Below, piece after piece: positions 1 through 9,425 of a DNA stretch of 64,000 nucleotides. A model generated the notes under the pieces. The model did no database searches, had not been told where the DNA came from, and saw nothing but the letters and a program-made list of their open reading frames with translations. Position 1 is the stretch's first letter; each line of letters begins with the position of its first letter. This DNA comes from Acinetobacter soli (GTDB lineage Bacteria > Pseudomonadota > Gammaproteobacteria > Pseudomonadales > Moraxellaceae). The DNA is taken from the NCBI RefSeq assembly GCF_000760595.1, contig NZ_BBNM01000005.1, forward strand, positions 124,001-188,000. The letters run 5' to 3'. The translations under genes and the position numbers were made by a program.

Positions 1-343
1 TACTTTTTGCAATTTCGACTGCATGTTGCTTGTTGGCCTGCCCAGACTGTCCTGCTTTTAAACGCTTGTAATGGTTATATACCGCAACAGATAAGGTTTT
101 CTTTGCCAGATCTTGACCAATCACATACTGATCGAGTGCCGCCCGTATCTCATGAGGTTTTGGCAAATCACGACTTGCCCAATCTCCTGCTTCAACTTGC
201 TGGCTCGTTTGAACAAGATCCAAGCACACATCCACGCATTCATTACAGATATAGGCGTTCTCGCCTGCGATTAGTTTCCCAACCTCAGACTGAGACTTGC
301 CACAGAATGAACAGTGTTTTTGTCCTTGAGGATGTTCGGACAT
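1..343 (-). CDS. clpX: ATP-dependent Clp protease ATP-binding subunit ClpX (N-terminal part, cut by window edge)
   Basis: The reverse strand from an ATG at 343 reads open to the window edge, giving about 114 residues. They contain the ClpX zinc-binding domain: a first Cys pair in the CSFCGK motif near residue 11 and a second in YICNECVD near residue 33. The start of the AAA+ linker follows (RDLPKPHEI, then LDQYVIGQ). ClpX unfolds tagged substrates and feeds them to ClpP in the cytoplasm. It lies 28 bases downstream of clpP on the same strand, the usual clpP-clpX order. The Walker motifs lie outside the window. The identification is secure from the zinc finger and the context. Confidence 0.95.
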   Translation of the reverse strand, partial: MSEHPQGQKHCSFCGKSQSEVGKLIAGENAYICNECVDVCLDLVQTSQQVEAGDWASRDLPKPHEIRAALDQYVIGQDLAKKTLSVAVYNHYKRLKAGQSGQANKQHAVEIAKS

Positions 344-371
344 ATCTACTCCACAACTTAAATCTTAAAAA

Positions 372-977
372 TTAGGGACGTTTAGAGAGCACTGCATCGA
401 CTAAACCGTATTCTTTTGCCGCTTGCGCAGTCATGAAATTATCACGATCGGTATCACGTGCGACACGCTCATAGTCTTGGCCACTATGCTCTGCCATCAG
501 ACGATTTAAGCGCTCTTTGATAAATAGAATTTCACGCGCGTGAATTTCGATATCCGATGCCTGACCACGGAATCCACCTAAAGGTTGGTGAATCATAACA
601 CGTGCATTTTCAAGGCAATAACGTTTGCCCTTGGCACCCGCATTCAGCAAGAAAGCACCCATAGATGCAGCCTGACCCATACAGTAAGTCACGACATCAG
701 GCTTGATAAACTGCATGGTATCATAAATTGCCATGCCCGCTGTCACCGACCCACCTGGTGAGTTGATGTAAAGGTGAATGTCTTTATCTGGGTTCTCTGC
801 TTCTAAAAACAACATCTGAGCAACAATTAAGTTTGCCATATTGTCTTCGACTTCACCCGTCAAAAAGATGACTCGCTCACGTAAAAGACGTGAAAAAATA
901 TCAAATGAACGCTCGCCGCGTGATGATTGTTCAACTACAACAGGAACTAAAGCATTTTCAATCGTTGGAACATACAT
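372..977 (-). CDS. clpP: ATP-dependent Clp protease proteolytic subunit ClpP
   Basis: The 201-residue protein has the usual ClpP length. The catalytic triad is visible: Ser105 in GQAASMGAF, His130 in MIHQPLGG, and Asp179 in the DTDRDNF segment. The INSPGGSV oxyanion-hole motif is at about 71-78. ClpP forms the tetradecameric serine protease chamber that degrades proteins delivered by ClpX or ClpA in the cytoplasm. It sits between tig (upstream) and clpX (downstream) on the reverse strand, the classical tig-clpP-clpX order. The gap to tig is about 194 bases and holds a tig terminator, so clpP probably has its own promoter. Confidence 0.97.
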   Translation of the reverse strand: MYVPTIENALVPVVVEQSSRGERSFDIFSRLLRERVIFLTGEVEDNMANLIVAQMLFLEAENPDKDIHLYINSPGGSVTAGMAIYDTMQFIKPDVVTYCMGQAASMGAFLLNAGAKGKRYCLENARVMIHQPLGGFRGQASDIEIHAREILFIKERLNRLMAEHSGQDYERVARDTDRDNFMTAQAAKEYGLVDAVLSKRP

Positions 978-1132
978 ACGTTTATTTATTCCTAAATTTT
1001 TTGTAACTTAACCCATAATCACAATATGAGGGATAATTACTGAAATTGCAAAAAGATTCCAAAGGAAATATCAGATAATTTCAGCTGAAGATAGCGGATT
1101 TGGTTGAAACACAACAAAATCACTACAACCAT

Positions 1133-1160
1133 AAAAAAAGGCGCTTGCGCGCCCTTTTTT
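1133..1160 (-). terminator. Intrinsic terminator of tig
   Basis: A GGCGC / GCGCC stem with a four-base loop is flanked by a seven-A run on one side and a six-T run on the other. Read on the reverse strand it lies just after the tig stop codon. A single unpaired base interrupts the G/C and A/T parts of the stem. Confidence 0.75.
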
Positions 1161-1171
1161 ATCAACAACAA

Positions 1172-2506
1172 TTAACGCGCTTGGCGAGCTTGCTGTTCTT
1201 TTAACAACTCTTCGTAAGATACCGCTGTATCTGTTACTTTTGCAGCAGCCAAGATGTGGTCCACTACTTGATCTTCAAGCACAACAGCTTCGATTTGAGC
1301 GCGTTGTTGCTGATCATTTTTGAAGTATTCAACGACTTCTGTTGGATCTTCGTAAGAAGACGCCATTTCGTCGATGTAGGCATCAACACGCGCTTGATCA
1401 ACTTCAAGTTTCGCATCAGCAAGTACTTTGCTTACAAGTACGCCAAGTTTCACTGATTTTTCAGCTTGTTCCTTGAACAATTCGTCTGGAAGCATGCTCT
1501 TGTCAAATGATTGAGCGCCTGCACCACCAAACTGCTGCGTGAACTGCTGAATCATTTGCTGACGCTGACGATCAATTTCTTGTGCAACCATTGCTTCAGG
1601 CACTTCGATTTCGTTCGCTGCAACAAGTGCATCAAAAGTCGCTTGTTTCACTTGGTTACGAAGACCGTTACGTACTTCGCGCTCCATGTTTTTGCGTACA
1701 TCTGATTTTAGCTTTTCTACGCCTTCTTCTTCAGTAAGACCGAAGATTTTTAAGAATTCTGCATCGATTTCTGGAAGCTTTGGTTTTTCAACTTGCTTCA
1801 CAGTGATTTTGAATTTCGCTGCTTTACCTGCAAGGTTAGCCGCTTGGTAATCTTCTGGGAAAGTCACATCGATAACTTTCTCTTCACCCGCTTTCATGCC
1901 CACGATACCGTCTTCAAAGCCCGGAATCATACGGCCAGAACCCAAGACCAATTTAAAGTCTTCAGCAGAACCGCCTTCAAACTTCTCACCGTCTACTTCG
2001 CCTTCGAAGTCAAAAGTTACTTGCATGTCTTTTTTCGCCATGCCTTTGGTCACAGCCCAAGTTTGACGTTGTTTTTGCAAGTTTTCGATCATGACATCAA
2101 CGTCTTTGTCGTTGATTTCAGTCGCTTTACGCTCAACTTCTAATGCATCAAACGCGTTTACTTCAACTTCTGGGTACACTTCGACAGTTGCTTCGTACAC
2201 CAAAGCATCATCTTTATGTTCAACTTTTTCAATGTTTGGCATGCCAACAGCATTGATTTTTTCTTGTTGAATCGCTTCGAATACGGTGTCACGAATGATG
2301 TCATTGACCACTTCTTGGTAAATGCCAGCACCGAAATCTGAACGAACGCGAGACAAAGGCACTTTTCCAGGACGGAAGCCGTTGATTTTCACAGTTTTGG
2401 CAGTGCGTTTTAAACGAGCTTCAAATTGCTCATTAATACGGCTCGTCGGTACAGAAACATTTAAACGACGGGCAACGCCCGAAACCGCTTCAGTCGTTAC
2501 TTGCAT
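1172..2506 (-). CDS. tig: Trigger factor, ribosome-associated chaperone and peptidyl-prolyl isomerase
   Basis: This is a 444-residue protein when started at the ATG at 2506. A GAGGA ribosome site lies just before that codon, and family members begin [11 protein letters not shown] longer frame reaches 2539 but has no good ribosome site. The N-terminal ribosome-binding domain carries the GFRPGKVP signature at about 43-50. An FKBP-type isomerase domain (FDFEGEVDG region) and a long helical C-terminal chaperone domain follow. Trigger factor binds the ribosome exit tunnel and shields nascent chains. It is upstream of clpP-clpX and is followed by its own terminator. Confidence 0.96.
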   Translation of the reverse strand: MQVTTEAVSGVARRLNVSVPTSRINEQFEARLKRTAKTVKINGFRPGKVPLSRVRSDFGAGIYQEVVNDIIRDTVFEAIQQEKINAVGMPNIEKVEHKDDALVYEATVEVYPEVEVNAFDALEVERKATEINDKDVDVMIENLQKQRQTWAVTKGMAKKDMQVTFDFEGEVDGEKFEGGSAEDFKLVLGSGRMIPGFEDGIVGMKAGEEKVIDVTFPEDYQAANLAGKAAKFKITVKQVEKPKLPEIDAEFLKIFGLTEEEGVEKLKSDVRKNMEREVRNGLRNQVKQATFDALVAANEIEVPEAMVAQEIDRQRQQMIQQFTQQFGGAGAQSFDKSMLPDELFKEQAEKSVKLGVLVSKVLADAKLEVDQARVDAYIDEMASSYEDPTEVVEYFKNDQQQRAQIEAVVLEDQVVDHILAAAKVTDTAVSYEELLKEQQARQAR

Positions 2507-2539
2507 GGCTTCCTCGATAATTTGGTTAGGTAGTAACAA

Positions 2540-2990
2540 TTTTTAAAGTGCCACATTATATGACAACTTTACCGATATACAAAACGGATCATGAAATTGC
2601 AACTTTTTTATTCATTTTTCAAGGTAAAGTTGGCTGAAATAGGTCTGATGAAGCGATCAAATCAGATTTGTAGCATCTTTACAGCACAGATTGCGCTAGA
2701 TCACCACTTTATCGTGATGAATTGAATAGCTGAAAGAAAGTCTCAGCGCATTTACTTAAATGATGTAAAGTCTTTTAGCTGTTACTACCAAAAAAATTTA
2801 TTTAAATCTTAAAAAATTCTTAAAAAATTTATAAAAAAATGATTTTTTCTCTTCTTAAAATTTAATTATTTTAAAAAATATAAATTAAAACAATAATCTA
2901 TACCAAAATAGAAAATTTAGTATCGTTTAAATTCCATAATTTCTCCATTTTTAATAATTAAATCCAATTACATTCGACTACAAATTTTAA
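2540..2990. other. AT-rich divergent intergenic region between tig and piuA
   Basis: About 500 bases separate the divergent tig and piuA starts. The part from roughly 2790 to 2990 is extremely A+T-rich, with long A and T tracts. I see no open frame of interest and no RNA gene. It should contain the tig promoter on the reverse strand, and the A/T tracts could act as an UP-type element or a nucleoid-protein binding region upstream of the iron-regulated receptor. Confidence 0.5.
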
Positions 2991-3007
2991 TAATAATCAT
3001 TATTATT
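2989..3007. promoter_or_regulatory. Fur box upstream of piuA
   Basis: A 19-base perfect palindrome around position 2998 contains TAATAATCATTATTA (2991-3005). This matches the 7-1-7 Fur consensus TGATAATnATTATCA at 12 of 14 positions. It lies 34 bases before the piuA start, a normal place for iron-dependent repression by Fur. Confidence 0.85.
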
Positions 3008-3040
3008 CGCATACTGTTTCTTATTGCTACTGAGACTTCT

Positions 3041-5236
3041 ATGGCGTTTATCACCACTCGAAAGAAGATTGTTTCTTCTGCTATTGCCTCTTCCCTCGCT
3101 GTTATGGCCACTCCCGTTATTGCGCAAGACGAGGTCTCTCACCTTGCGACCATTCGTGCACAAGCAGAACAAACAGAAAGCTTAAAAGTTGATACATCTG
3201 CCAACAAAAAATATGTCGCGCCGCTACTCGATACCCCAAAATCCGTTGCGATCGTTTCACAAAAATTACTACAGGACACGGGTGCAACTTCTTTAACCCA
3301 AGCATTGCAAAATGTACCAGGCATTACCTTTGCAGCCGGTGAAGGCGGTACACCATTTGGTGATACGCCTTATATCCGTGGATATAGCGCGCAGTCTTCC
3401 ATTTATGTAGATGGCGTAAGAAATGCCACCACACAAAATCGTGATAACTTTGCAGTCGAACAAATTGAAGTCACCAAAGGCTCAAGCTCTACTCTTTCAG
3501 GTGGTGGCGGCGTGGGTGGTAGTATCAATCTGATCACCAAACAGGCACACCAAGGCGATGAATACCAAGGGACTGTTGCTGGCGGCACAGATAATTACCG
3601 TCATATTCAACTCGATGCCAACAAAGATTTCGGCAACGGTGTTGCAGGCCGTGTGGTCGTGATGGGACATCAAAATGAAAAGCCGGGCCAAAGCAATGGT
3701 GCCGAATACAATCGTGTCGGTTTAGCCCCGAGTATTGCGTGGGGGCTGGGTACTGCAACACGTGGTTTGCTCAGTTATTACTACTTACAAAGCTACGATG
3801 AACCAGATGCAGGTATTCCATTTCCAACCACAGGCGGCAAGCCGATTTCGGTAAAGCAAGGCACTTACTACGGCTGGAAAAATCGTGATTTTGATAAACG
3901 CGAAAACCACATTGGTACGTTCAAGCTTGAACACGATTTAAGTGATAATCTCACTGTATCGAATGTAGCCACCTATACCAAATCCAAAACTGACTACATT
4001 TATACTAATGCTGACGATTCAAAAGGTAATGTGGCTAATGGCACCGTATGGCGTGGTCATTCGTTGAGTCGTATCTCAAATACCGATGCCTTTGCAGATC
4101 AACTGGCTCTAACAGGTAAATTTAATACTGGCATGCTCAAGCACAGTTTTAATACTGGTATTGAATACAGCGATCAAAGCACTGATCTTGGTCTATATAT
4201 CACACCTGCCACAAGTAGCACTTGTACCAGCACCAACTATCAATGCACAGATCTCTATAACCCAAGTAATCCGGCATACACGGGTACCATTACACCTTAT
4301 GCCAATATGTATACCACACGCAGTAAAACAACTTCATTGTACGCACTGGATAGCATTGAATTCACGCCACAATGGTTACTGAATTTAGGCGTGCGTTGGG
4401 ATAAATTTGATACCAGTGTGAAATATCATAAAGCCGCGATGAACTATGCTGGTGTCGCATCTACAGGTGTCGATGTAGACAGTGACAGTGACTTTTTCTC
4501 TTATCAAGCTGGTCTGACCTTTAAGCCAACAGAAAATGGCAGCATCTATGTAAGCTATGCCACATCTGCAAACCCTGTGGGAATTGGTCAAGGAGACAGC
4601 AGCGAATCCAGTGTGAGTACCTCGATTGCAGATCTTTCACCTGAAAAAGCACGTACTGCCGAATTGGGCACTAAATGGGATTTATTTGATAAGCGTGCTA
4701 ATTTAACAGCTGCCATTTTCCGTACCGAAAAGCAAAATACACGCATTCAGGATGCATCTGGTCTGTACTCAAATGTAGGTGACAGCAAAGTTGATGGTTT
4801 TGAGCTGGAGTTAAACGGTCATATCACACAAAAATGGGATATTTCTGCTGGCTATAGCTACCTCGATAGCGAACTGAAAAATGGTGGCTATTCACGTGGT
4901 ACAGCCGTACCATCGGGCGGTCCAATTCCATTTGTAGCCAAAAACAGTGCGACGCTTTGGTCAACTTATAAAGTGATGCCAAAATTCACCCTTGGTGCGG
5001 GTGCACAGTACAAAGACAAAGTCTTTGTAAACTCAAGTACAACCGCAGAGAAATACTTACCGGCTTATACCATTTATAATGCCATGGCCAAGTACGATAT
5101 TAATCCGAATGTGAATCTACAGCTCAACATCAACAATATTTCGGACAAACGCTATTTCACTAGCGCACATGCGGCACACTATGCTTTTGAAGGTGACGGT
5201 CGCAATGCAGTGTTGGCAATCAACTTTAAATACTAA
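3041..5236 (+). CDS. piuA: TonB-dependent catecholate-type siderophore receptor (PiuA/Fiu family)
   Basis: The 731-residue outer-membrane receptor has a signal peptide of about 28 residues with probable cleavage at VIA|QDE. It is followed by a plug domain (DTPKSVAIVSQ near 63, then QNVPGITF and YIRGYSAQSSIYVDGVRN) and a 22-strand-type barrel. It imports ferric catecholate siderophores using TonB-ExbBD energy. A Fur box lies directly upstream and the PiuC hydroxylase gene directly downstream. This tig-piuA-piuC order is what I recall from Acinetobacter, where PiuA also admits siderophore-conjugated beta-lactams. The symbol rests on family and neighbours; the exact siderophore cannot be read from sequence. 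Confidence 0.85.
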   Translation: MAFITTRKKIVSSAIASSLAVMATPVIAQDEVSHLATIRAQAEQTESLKVDTSANKKYVAPLLDTPKSVAIVSQKLLQDTGATSLTQALQNVPGITFAAGEGGTPFGDTPYIRGYSAQSSIYVDGVRNATTQNRDNFAVEQIEVTKGSSSTLSGGGGVGGSINLITKQAHQGDEYQGTVAGGTDNYRHIQLDANKDFGNGVAGRVVVMGHQNEKPGQSNGAEYNRVGLAPSIAWGLGTATRGLLSYYYLQSYDEPDAGIPFPTTGGKPISVKQGTYYGWKNRDFDKRENHIGTFKLEHDLSDNLTVSNVATYTKSKTDYIYTNADDSKGNVANGTVWRGHSLSRISNTDAFADQLALTGKFNTGMLKHSFNTGIEYSDQSTDLGLYITPATSSTCTSTNYQCTDLYNPSNPAYTGTITPYANMYTTRSKTTSLYALDSIEFTPQWLLNLGVRWDKFDTSVKYHKAAMNYAGVASTGVDVDSDSDFFSYQAGLTFKPTENGSIYVSYATSANPVGIGQGDSSESSVSTSIADLSPEKARTAELGTKWDLFDKRANLTAAIFRTEKQNTRIQDASGLYSNVGDSKVDGFELELNGHITQKWDISAGYSYLDSELKNGGYSRGTAVPSGGPIPFVAKNSATLWSTYKVMPKFTLGAGAQYKDKVFVNSSTTAEKYLPAYTIYNAMAKYDINPNVNLQLNINNISDKRYFTSAHAAHYAFEGDGRNAVLAINFKY

Positions 5237-5280
5237 TCGCTATTCAGCTCAACCTCGTTGAGATTGATGCTTGATCATTT

Positions 5281-5312
5281 AAAATAGCCTCAGCATGGGG
5301 CTATTTTTTAAT
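5281..5312 (+). terminator. Terminator between piuA and piuC
   Basis: The stem AAAATAGCC (5281-5289) pairs with GGCTATTTT (5299-5307) and a T-rich tail follows. It sits between piuA and piuC, so full piuC expression from the piuA promoter would need read-through or a separate promoter. Confidence 0.65.
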
Positions 5313-5343
5313 TTTAAATCCACTGAACAGACAGGTTTTGCAC

Positions 5344-6027
5344 GTGATCCATCATATTCCAAATGTTCTCAGTAAAGAACAAGTTGCTGAATTTCGTACC
5401 CTTATGCATAGTGCCAACTGGGTCAATGGAAAAGTTACCGCGGGAACACTGTCTGCCTCTGTAAAAAACAATCAACAACTTTCAGAGCAAGACCCGCTGA
5501 CCCACGAGTTAAGTGATCGAGTCATGAAAGCCATCTGGAATCATCCGATGTTTCAGGCAGCTGCATTACCGCATCAAATGATCCCCCCCCTGTTTAACCG
5601 TTACGATGTTCAAGAAAGCTTTGGCTTTCATGTCGACAACTCAATTCGGTTGATTCGAGGCACACAGCAGCAAATGCGTACTGACCTTTCATGTACGCTA
5701 TTTTTGAGTGAACCAGACGAATACGATGGCGGTGAGCTCGTGATTGAAGACACTTACGGCTATCACGAAGTCAAACTTCCTGCCGGAGATGTTGTACTGT
5801 ATCCCGCGACCAGCCTACACGAAGTGAGCAGCATTACTCGCGGTACACGTTTTGCCTCTTTTTTCTGGGTGCAAAGCTTAATTCGTGATGACAGTAAACG
5901 TCATTTGTTGTTTAACTTAGATGAAAGTGTTCGTAGTCTTCGCATGCAGCATGGCGATGGTTATGCTGAAGTGGTTAAGCTAACCAACATCTACCACAAC
6001 CTCATGCGTATGTGGTCTGAGCTGTAA
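5344..6027 (+). CDS. piuC: PKHD-type Fe(II)/2-oxoglutarate hydroxylase PiuC
   Basis: The 227-residue protein is started at the GTG at 5344, which has an AGG ribosome site eight bases upstream. A TTG two codons earlier is less well placed. It has the double-stranded beta-helix iron site: His96 and Asp98 in FGFHVDN, distal His159 in SLHEVSS, and the 2-oxoglutarate-binding Arg169 in RGTRF. PKHD hydroxylases of this family are commonly encoded beside TonB-dependent siderophore receptors, as here with piuA. Their substrate is not firmly known; a role in handling imported catecholate siderophores is an inference. Iron-responsive co-expression with piuA is likely despite the intervening hairpin. Confidence 0.88.
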   Translation: MIHHIPNVLSKEQVAEFRTLMHSANWVNGKVTAGTLSASVKNNQQLSEQDPLTHELSDRVMKAIWNHPMFQAAALPHQMIPPLFNRYDVQESFGFHVDNSIRLIRGTQQQMRTDLSCTLFLSEPDEYDGGELVIEDTYGYHEVKLPAGDVVLYPATSLHEVSSITRGTRFASFFWVQSLIRDDSKRHLLFNLDESVRSLRMQHGDGYAEVVKLTNIYHNLMRMWSEL

Positions 6028-6092
6028 TAAGCAGATACTTACAATATTCGGAAAATGTTTTAGAGATAATAATTTTTATCGAATTAAGAATT

Positions 6093-6117
6093 TTAAGTGG
6101 GAAAAATTTCCACTTAA
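6093..6117. terminator. Possible weak terminator after piuC
   Basis: TTAAGTGG (6093-6100) and CCACTTAA (6110-6117) form an 8-bp stem about 65 bases past the piuC stop. The tail is A/T-rich but not a clean T run, so this is only a candidate. Confidence 0.35.
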
Positions 6118-6177
6118 TTTAAATTATATGCAAAACTCAGGGAAATATTTTCCAGTTTTTCAAATTAAAATCTACAC

Positions 6178-6183
6178 TATAAT
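6178..6183 (+). promoter_or_regulatory. Probable -10 element of the leuA leader transcript
   Basis: A perfect TATAAT hexamer lies about 300 bases before leuA. No strong -35 is visible at 16-18 bases spacing. A start near 6190 would give a leader RNA of roughly 290 bases that includes the leucine-rich leader peptide. Confidence 0.5.
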
Positions 6184-6278
6184 TTTGCATGCCTGTGGTT
6201 TTTCGCCTAGACTCAAATGATCAACAATGGTATTGAGTGAATTGAAATACCTCAGCATTTAACTCATGGTATATGGAA

Positions 6279-6356
6279 ATGAAACACGTTTTTGCTTGTC
6301 CCTCGCTCACCACATCCATCATGGCTCTCCTGATGCTGCGCCTCGCGCGCGTATAA
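6279..6356 (+). CDS. Putative leuA leader peptide (25 aa, leucine-rich C-terminus)
   Basis: A short frame starts at ATG 6279 (or two codons earlier at 6273) and ends at TAA 6354-6356. Its last residues read MALLMLRLARV, with four Leu codons within six positions. It lies between a TATAAT box and leuA. It is followed by a TGCCG-TAAT-CGGCA hairpin (6363-6376) and a T-rich stretch. That is the layout of a ribosome-mediated leucine attenuator. The ribosome site is weak (a GGA just before the start). No homologue was compared, so it remains a prediction from layout and codon content. Confidence 0.6.
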   Translation: MKHVFACPSLTTSIMALLMLRLARV

Positions 6357-6388
6357 ACCTTATGCCGTAATCGGCAGCCTTAATTTTT
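6335..6388 (+). promoter_or_regulatory. Candidate attenuator hairpins upstream of leuA
   Basis: A TGCCG/CGGCA stem (6363-6376) is followed by a run ending AATTTTT. The GCAGC at 6374-6378 overlaps this stem's 3' arm. It can instead pair with GCTGC at 6335-6339, inside the Leu codons of the leader peptide. The two pairings are mutually exclusive, as expected for terminator and antiterminator forms. The stems are short (5 bp), so the terminator is modest. Confidence 0.45.
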
Positions 6389-6478
6389 GACTTTCACTTT
6401 TTTATTGAATACCCATATAAGAGCAGTGCGCAACGCCAATAAGACGACAGCATGCACACTGCAACAAGGAGCACTCTC

Positions 6479-8176
6479 ATGATGTTAGCAGATCCAAGCA
6501 AGAAATATCGTCGTATGTACCAACGTGTCGATTTGCCTGATCGCCAGTGGCCAAATAACGAAATCACCAAAGCGCCGATCTGGATGAGTACGGATTTACG
6601 CGATGGCAACCAAGCCATTTTTGAGCCGATGAGCATTGAACAGAAATTTAAAATGTTTCAAATGTTGGTCAAAATCGGCTTCAAACATATTGAAATTGGC
6701 TTTCCATCGGCATCACAAATCGATTTTGATTTCACCCGTAAACTCATCGAAGAAAACCATATTCCAGATGATGTGTACATTGAGGTATTGGTTCAGGCAC
6801 GTGATCACTTGATCGAACGTACGTTTGAGTCTTTGGTGGGCGCCAAGCGTGCAATTGTGCACATTTACAATGCGAACTCTCCAACTTTCCGCCAAAAAGT
6901 GTTGAATGTTGGCGTTGAGGGTGCCAAAAAATTGGCCATCAATGCTGCTGAAAAAGTAAAAGAATACGCTGCACAATACCCTCAGACCGACTGGATTTTT
7001 CAATACAGCCCAGAATGTTTCTCTGCCACTGAATTAGAAGTGGCCAAAGATGTCTGTGATGCTGTCACCGAAATCTGGGAAGCCTCACCTGAAAACAAAG
7101 TGATTTTAAACTTACCGGCTACAGTCGAAGTTTCTACACCGAATGTATATGCCGACCAAATCGAGTGGATGCATCGCAATCTTGCTCGTCGTGACGGTGT
7201 GATTATTTCGGTGCATTGCCATAATGACCGTGGCTGTGGTATCGCGGCATCTGAACTTGCCATTATGGCTGGTGCAGACCGTGTGGAAGGCTGTGTGTTT
7301 GGAAACGGCGAGCGTACCGGAAATGTCGATGTGGCTGCGATTGCATTAAACATGTACACCCAAGGCGTTGCACCTGAGCTAGATTTTTCTAATATTAATG
7401 AAATCATTGCGACAGTTGAAGAATGTACTGGCTTGCCTGTGCATCCACGTCATCCATATGCGGGTGATTTGGTCTTCACTGCATTTTCAGGTTCACACCA
7501 AGATGCCATTAAAAAAGGCTTTGAGTTCCAGAAAAACGAAAACATCTGGGATATGCCATACTTGCCAATCGATCCAAAAGATTTGGGCCGCGACTACGAT
7601 GCCGTGATTCGTGTGAACAGCCAATCTGGTAAAGGCGGTATTGCTTACTTGCTCGAATCGAATTACAACGTGGTGTTGCCTCGTCGTTTACAGATCGAGT
7701 TTTCACAGATTGTACAGCAGCGTACCGACGAAAATGGAACCGAAATCAGTGCATCTGATATCTGGACCTTGTTCCAAGACACTTATGTGAAAGTGAAAGA
7801 ACAGCACTATACTGCCAAAAACTATCGTCTTTCAGATATTAATGGTACTCAAATTATTGAGTTAGATGTGGATATCGACGGTGAAGTTCAGCAGCTTCGC
7901 GGTGAAGGCAATGGACCAATTTCGGCCTTTATGAATGCGCTTCAATTGCCAATTGATGTTTTGAACTACGAAGAACGCAGTATCAGTTCGGGTGCCAATG
8001 CCAAAGCCCTCACCTTGATTGAAATTCAGGTTAAAGGAACCGGCAAGAGTGCATTTGGTGCAGGCGTACACGACAATACAGTCACCTCATCTATTGAAGC
8101 GATTTTAGCCTGTACCAACCGCTTGATTGAGCAAGGCGTGCTCAGTACGGATCAAGTGGCCGCCGCCGCAGTTTAA
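6479..8176 (+). CDS. leuA: 2-isopropylmalate synthase
   Basis: The 565-residue protein starts at ATG 6479, seven bases after an AAGGAG site at 6466-6471; an upstream in-frame ATG at 6452 lacks this. It condenses acetyl-CoA with 2-oxoisovalerate, the first committed step of leucine synthesis. It has the DRE-TIM-like barrel with STDLRDGNQ near 37-45, the metal-binding HCHND motif near 243, and a C-terminal LeuA allosteric domain that normally mediates leucine feedback inhibition. The length matches the long (LeuA2-type) form. The other leucine genes lie far away, at 55-60 kb. A leader peptide upstream suggests attenuation control. Confidence 0.96.
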   Translation: MMLADPSKKYRRMYQRVDLPDRQWPNNEITKAPIWMSTDLRDGNQAIFEPMSIEQKFKMFQMLVKIGFKHIEIGFPSASQIDFDFTRKLIEENHIPDDVYIEVLVQARDHLIERTFESLVGAKRAIVHIYNANSPTFRQKVLNVGVEGAKKLAINAAEKVKEYAAQYPQTDWIFQYSPECFSATELEVAKDVCDAVTEIWEASPENKVILNLPATVEVSTPNVYADQIEWMHRNLARRDGVIISVHCHNDRGCGIAASELAIMAGADRVEGCVFGNGERTGNVDVAAIALNMYTQGVAPELDFSNINEIIATVEECTGLPVHPRHPYAGDLVFTAFSGSHQDAIKKGFEFQKNENIWDMPYLPIDPKDLGRDYDAVIRVNSQSGKGGIAYLLESNYNVVLPRRLQIEFSQIVQQRTDENGTEISASDIWTLFQDTYVKVKEQHYTAKNYRLSDINGTQIIELDVDIDGEVQQLRGEGNGPISAFMNALQLPIDVLNYEERSISSGANAKALTLIEIQVKGTGKSAFGAGVHDNTVTSSIEAILACTNRLIEQGVLSTDQVAAAAV

Positions 8177-8197
8177 TCTCGCTAAAACCCTCTTTTT

Positions 8198-8228
8198 GAA
8201 AGGATACCTATGGTATCCTTTCTTTTAT
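8198..8228 (+). terminator. Terminator of leuA
   Basis: A perfect 11-bp stem (8198-8208 with 8212-8222) with a TAT loop is followed by a T-rich tail. It ends the leuA transcript 20 bases after the stop. Confidence 0.85.
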
Positions 8229-8261
8229 TATTGATTTAAAGATAAAAGGCGAATTGCTCCC

Positions 8262-9425
8262 GTGTCTTTTCCATCTGACTCAGTGGGGTTGGTTACTCCG
8301 CAAAAATTCCAATTTGAAGATCCTTTGCATTTAGAATGTGGACGTATCTTGCCGCGTTTCGAACTTATGGTTGAAACCTACGGTACACTCAATGCCGATC
8401 ATTCGAATGCCATCTTGATTTGTCATGCCTTATCTGGCCATCATCATGCAGCAGGTTATCATCATCAAGACGATAAAAAAGCAGGCTGGTGGGATGCATG
8501 CATAGGCCCCGGCAAAGCGATTGATACCAATTTGTTTTTTGTGGTGGCCTTAAACAACATTGGCGGATGTAACGGATCGACAGGCCCGACATCTCCTAAT
8601 CCTGAAAATGAAAACCGTCCTTATGGTCCTGACTTTCCACTGGTGACGGTGCGTGACTGGGTCAAAACACAAGCATTACTCTCAGACCGTCTAAAAATTG
8701 ATGCATGGTATGCCGTAATTGGTGGCTCTTTGGGCGGAATGCAGGCACTGCAATGGTCGGTCGATTATCCAGATCGTCTCAAAAACTGTGTGATTATTGC
8801 CAGTGCGCCAAAGCTTTCTGCACAAAATATTGCCTTTAATGAGGTGGCCCGCCAATCGATTCTTTCCGACCCCGACTTCTATCACGGTCGTTATTTAGAA
8901 CATGACAGTTACCCAAAACGTGGTCTGATTTTGGCACGTATGGTGGGGCATATTACCTATTTATCAGAAGAAGCCATGAAGCAGAAATTTGGCCGAGACT
9001 TAAAATCGGGTAAATTTATGTATGGCTTTGATGTTGAGTTTCAGGTCGAAAGTTATTTACGTTATCAAGGCGAGCAATTTAGCCGAAACTTTGATGCCAA
9101 TACGTATTTAATCATGACCAAGGCACTCGACTACTTTGATCCTTCACGTGAATACGAGCAGTCGCTGACCCGCGCCATGGCCAAAACACAATGTCGCTTT
9201 TTAGTGGTGTCTTTTACCACCGACTGGCGTTTTGCACCTGAGCGTTCACAAGAAATTGTAGATGCGCTGATTACCAATCATAAACCTGTGACTTATCTCG
9301 ATATCGATGCCGAGCAAGGTCACGATTCATTTTTGTTTCCGATTCCACTTTACGTCAAAACGCTTCGCGCATTTTTAGGTGGTGAGGCACATCTCAAATC
9401 GACACCAAATCTGGAGGCGATCTAA
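8262..9425 (+). CDS. metX: Homoserine O-acyltransferase (MetX)
   Basis: The 387-residue alpha/beta-hydrolase-fold enzyme activates homoserine by acylation in methionine synthesis. The nucleophile Ser156 lies in [10 protein letters not shown]. The family segments [12 protein letters not shown] and [13 protein letters not shown] are present, and the late Asp and His lie in TTDWRFAP and [10 protein letters not shown]. The start is the GTG at 8262. It overlaps metW by one base (TAATG), so the two are translationally coupled, as in many proteobacteria. Whether it uses acetyl- or succinyl-CoA cannot be settled by eye. Confidence 0.95.
   Translation: MSFPSDSVGLVTPQKFQFEDPLHLECGRILPRFELMVETYGTLNADHSNAILICHALSGHHHAAGYHHQDDKKAGWWDACIGPGKAIDTNLFFVVALNNIGGCNGSTGPTSPNPENENRPYGPDFPLVTVRDWVKTQALLSDRLKIDAWYAVIGGSLGGMQALQWSVDYPDRLKNCVIIASAPKLSAQNIAFNEVARQSILSDPDFYHGRYLEHDSYPKRGLILARMVGHITYLSEEAMKQKFGRDLKSGKFMYGFDVEFQVESYLRYQGEQFSRNFDANTYLIMTKALDYFDPSREYEQSLTRAMAKTQCRFLVVSFTTDWRFAPERSQEIVDALITNHKPVTYLDIDAEQGHDSFLFPIPLYVKTLRAFLGGEAHLKSTPNLEAI

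Noticed and set aside
7..375. 122-residue plus-strand frame at the window start
   Set aside because: It is antisense to the ClpX N-terminal domain and shows no features of its own.
2790..2990. Very AT-rich region as a replication origin
   Set aside because: No DnaA-box cluster or iteron repeats are visible, and the flanking genes are not origin-associated.
3117..3761. Several reverse-strand frames inside piuA
   Set aside because: They are shadows of the receptor gene, with no ribosome sites or recognisable domains.
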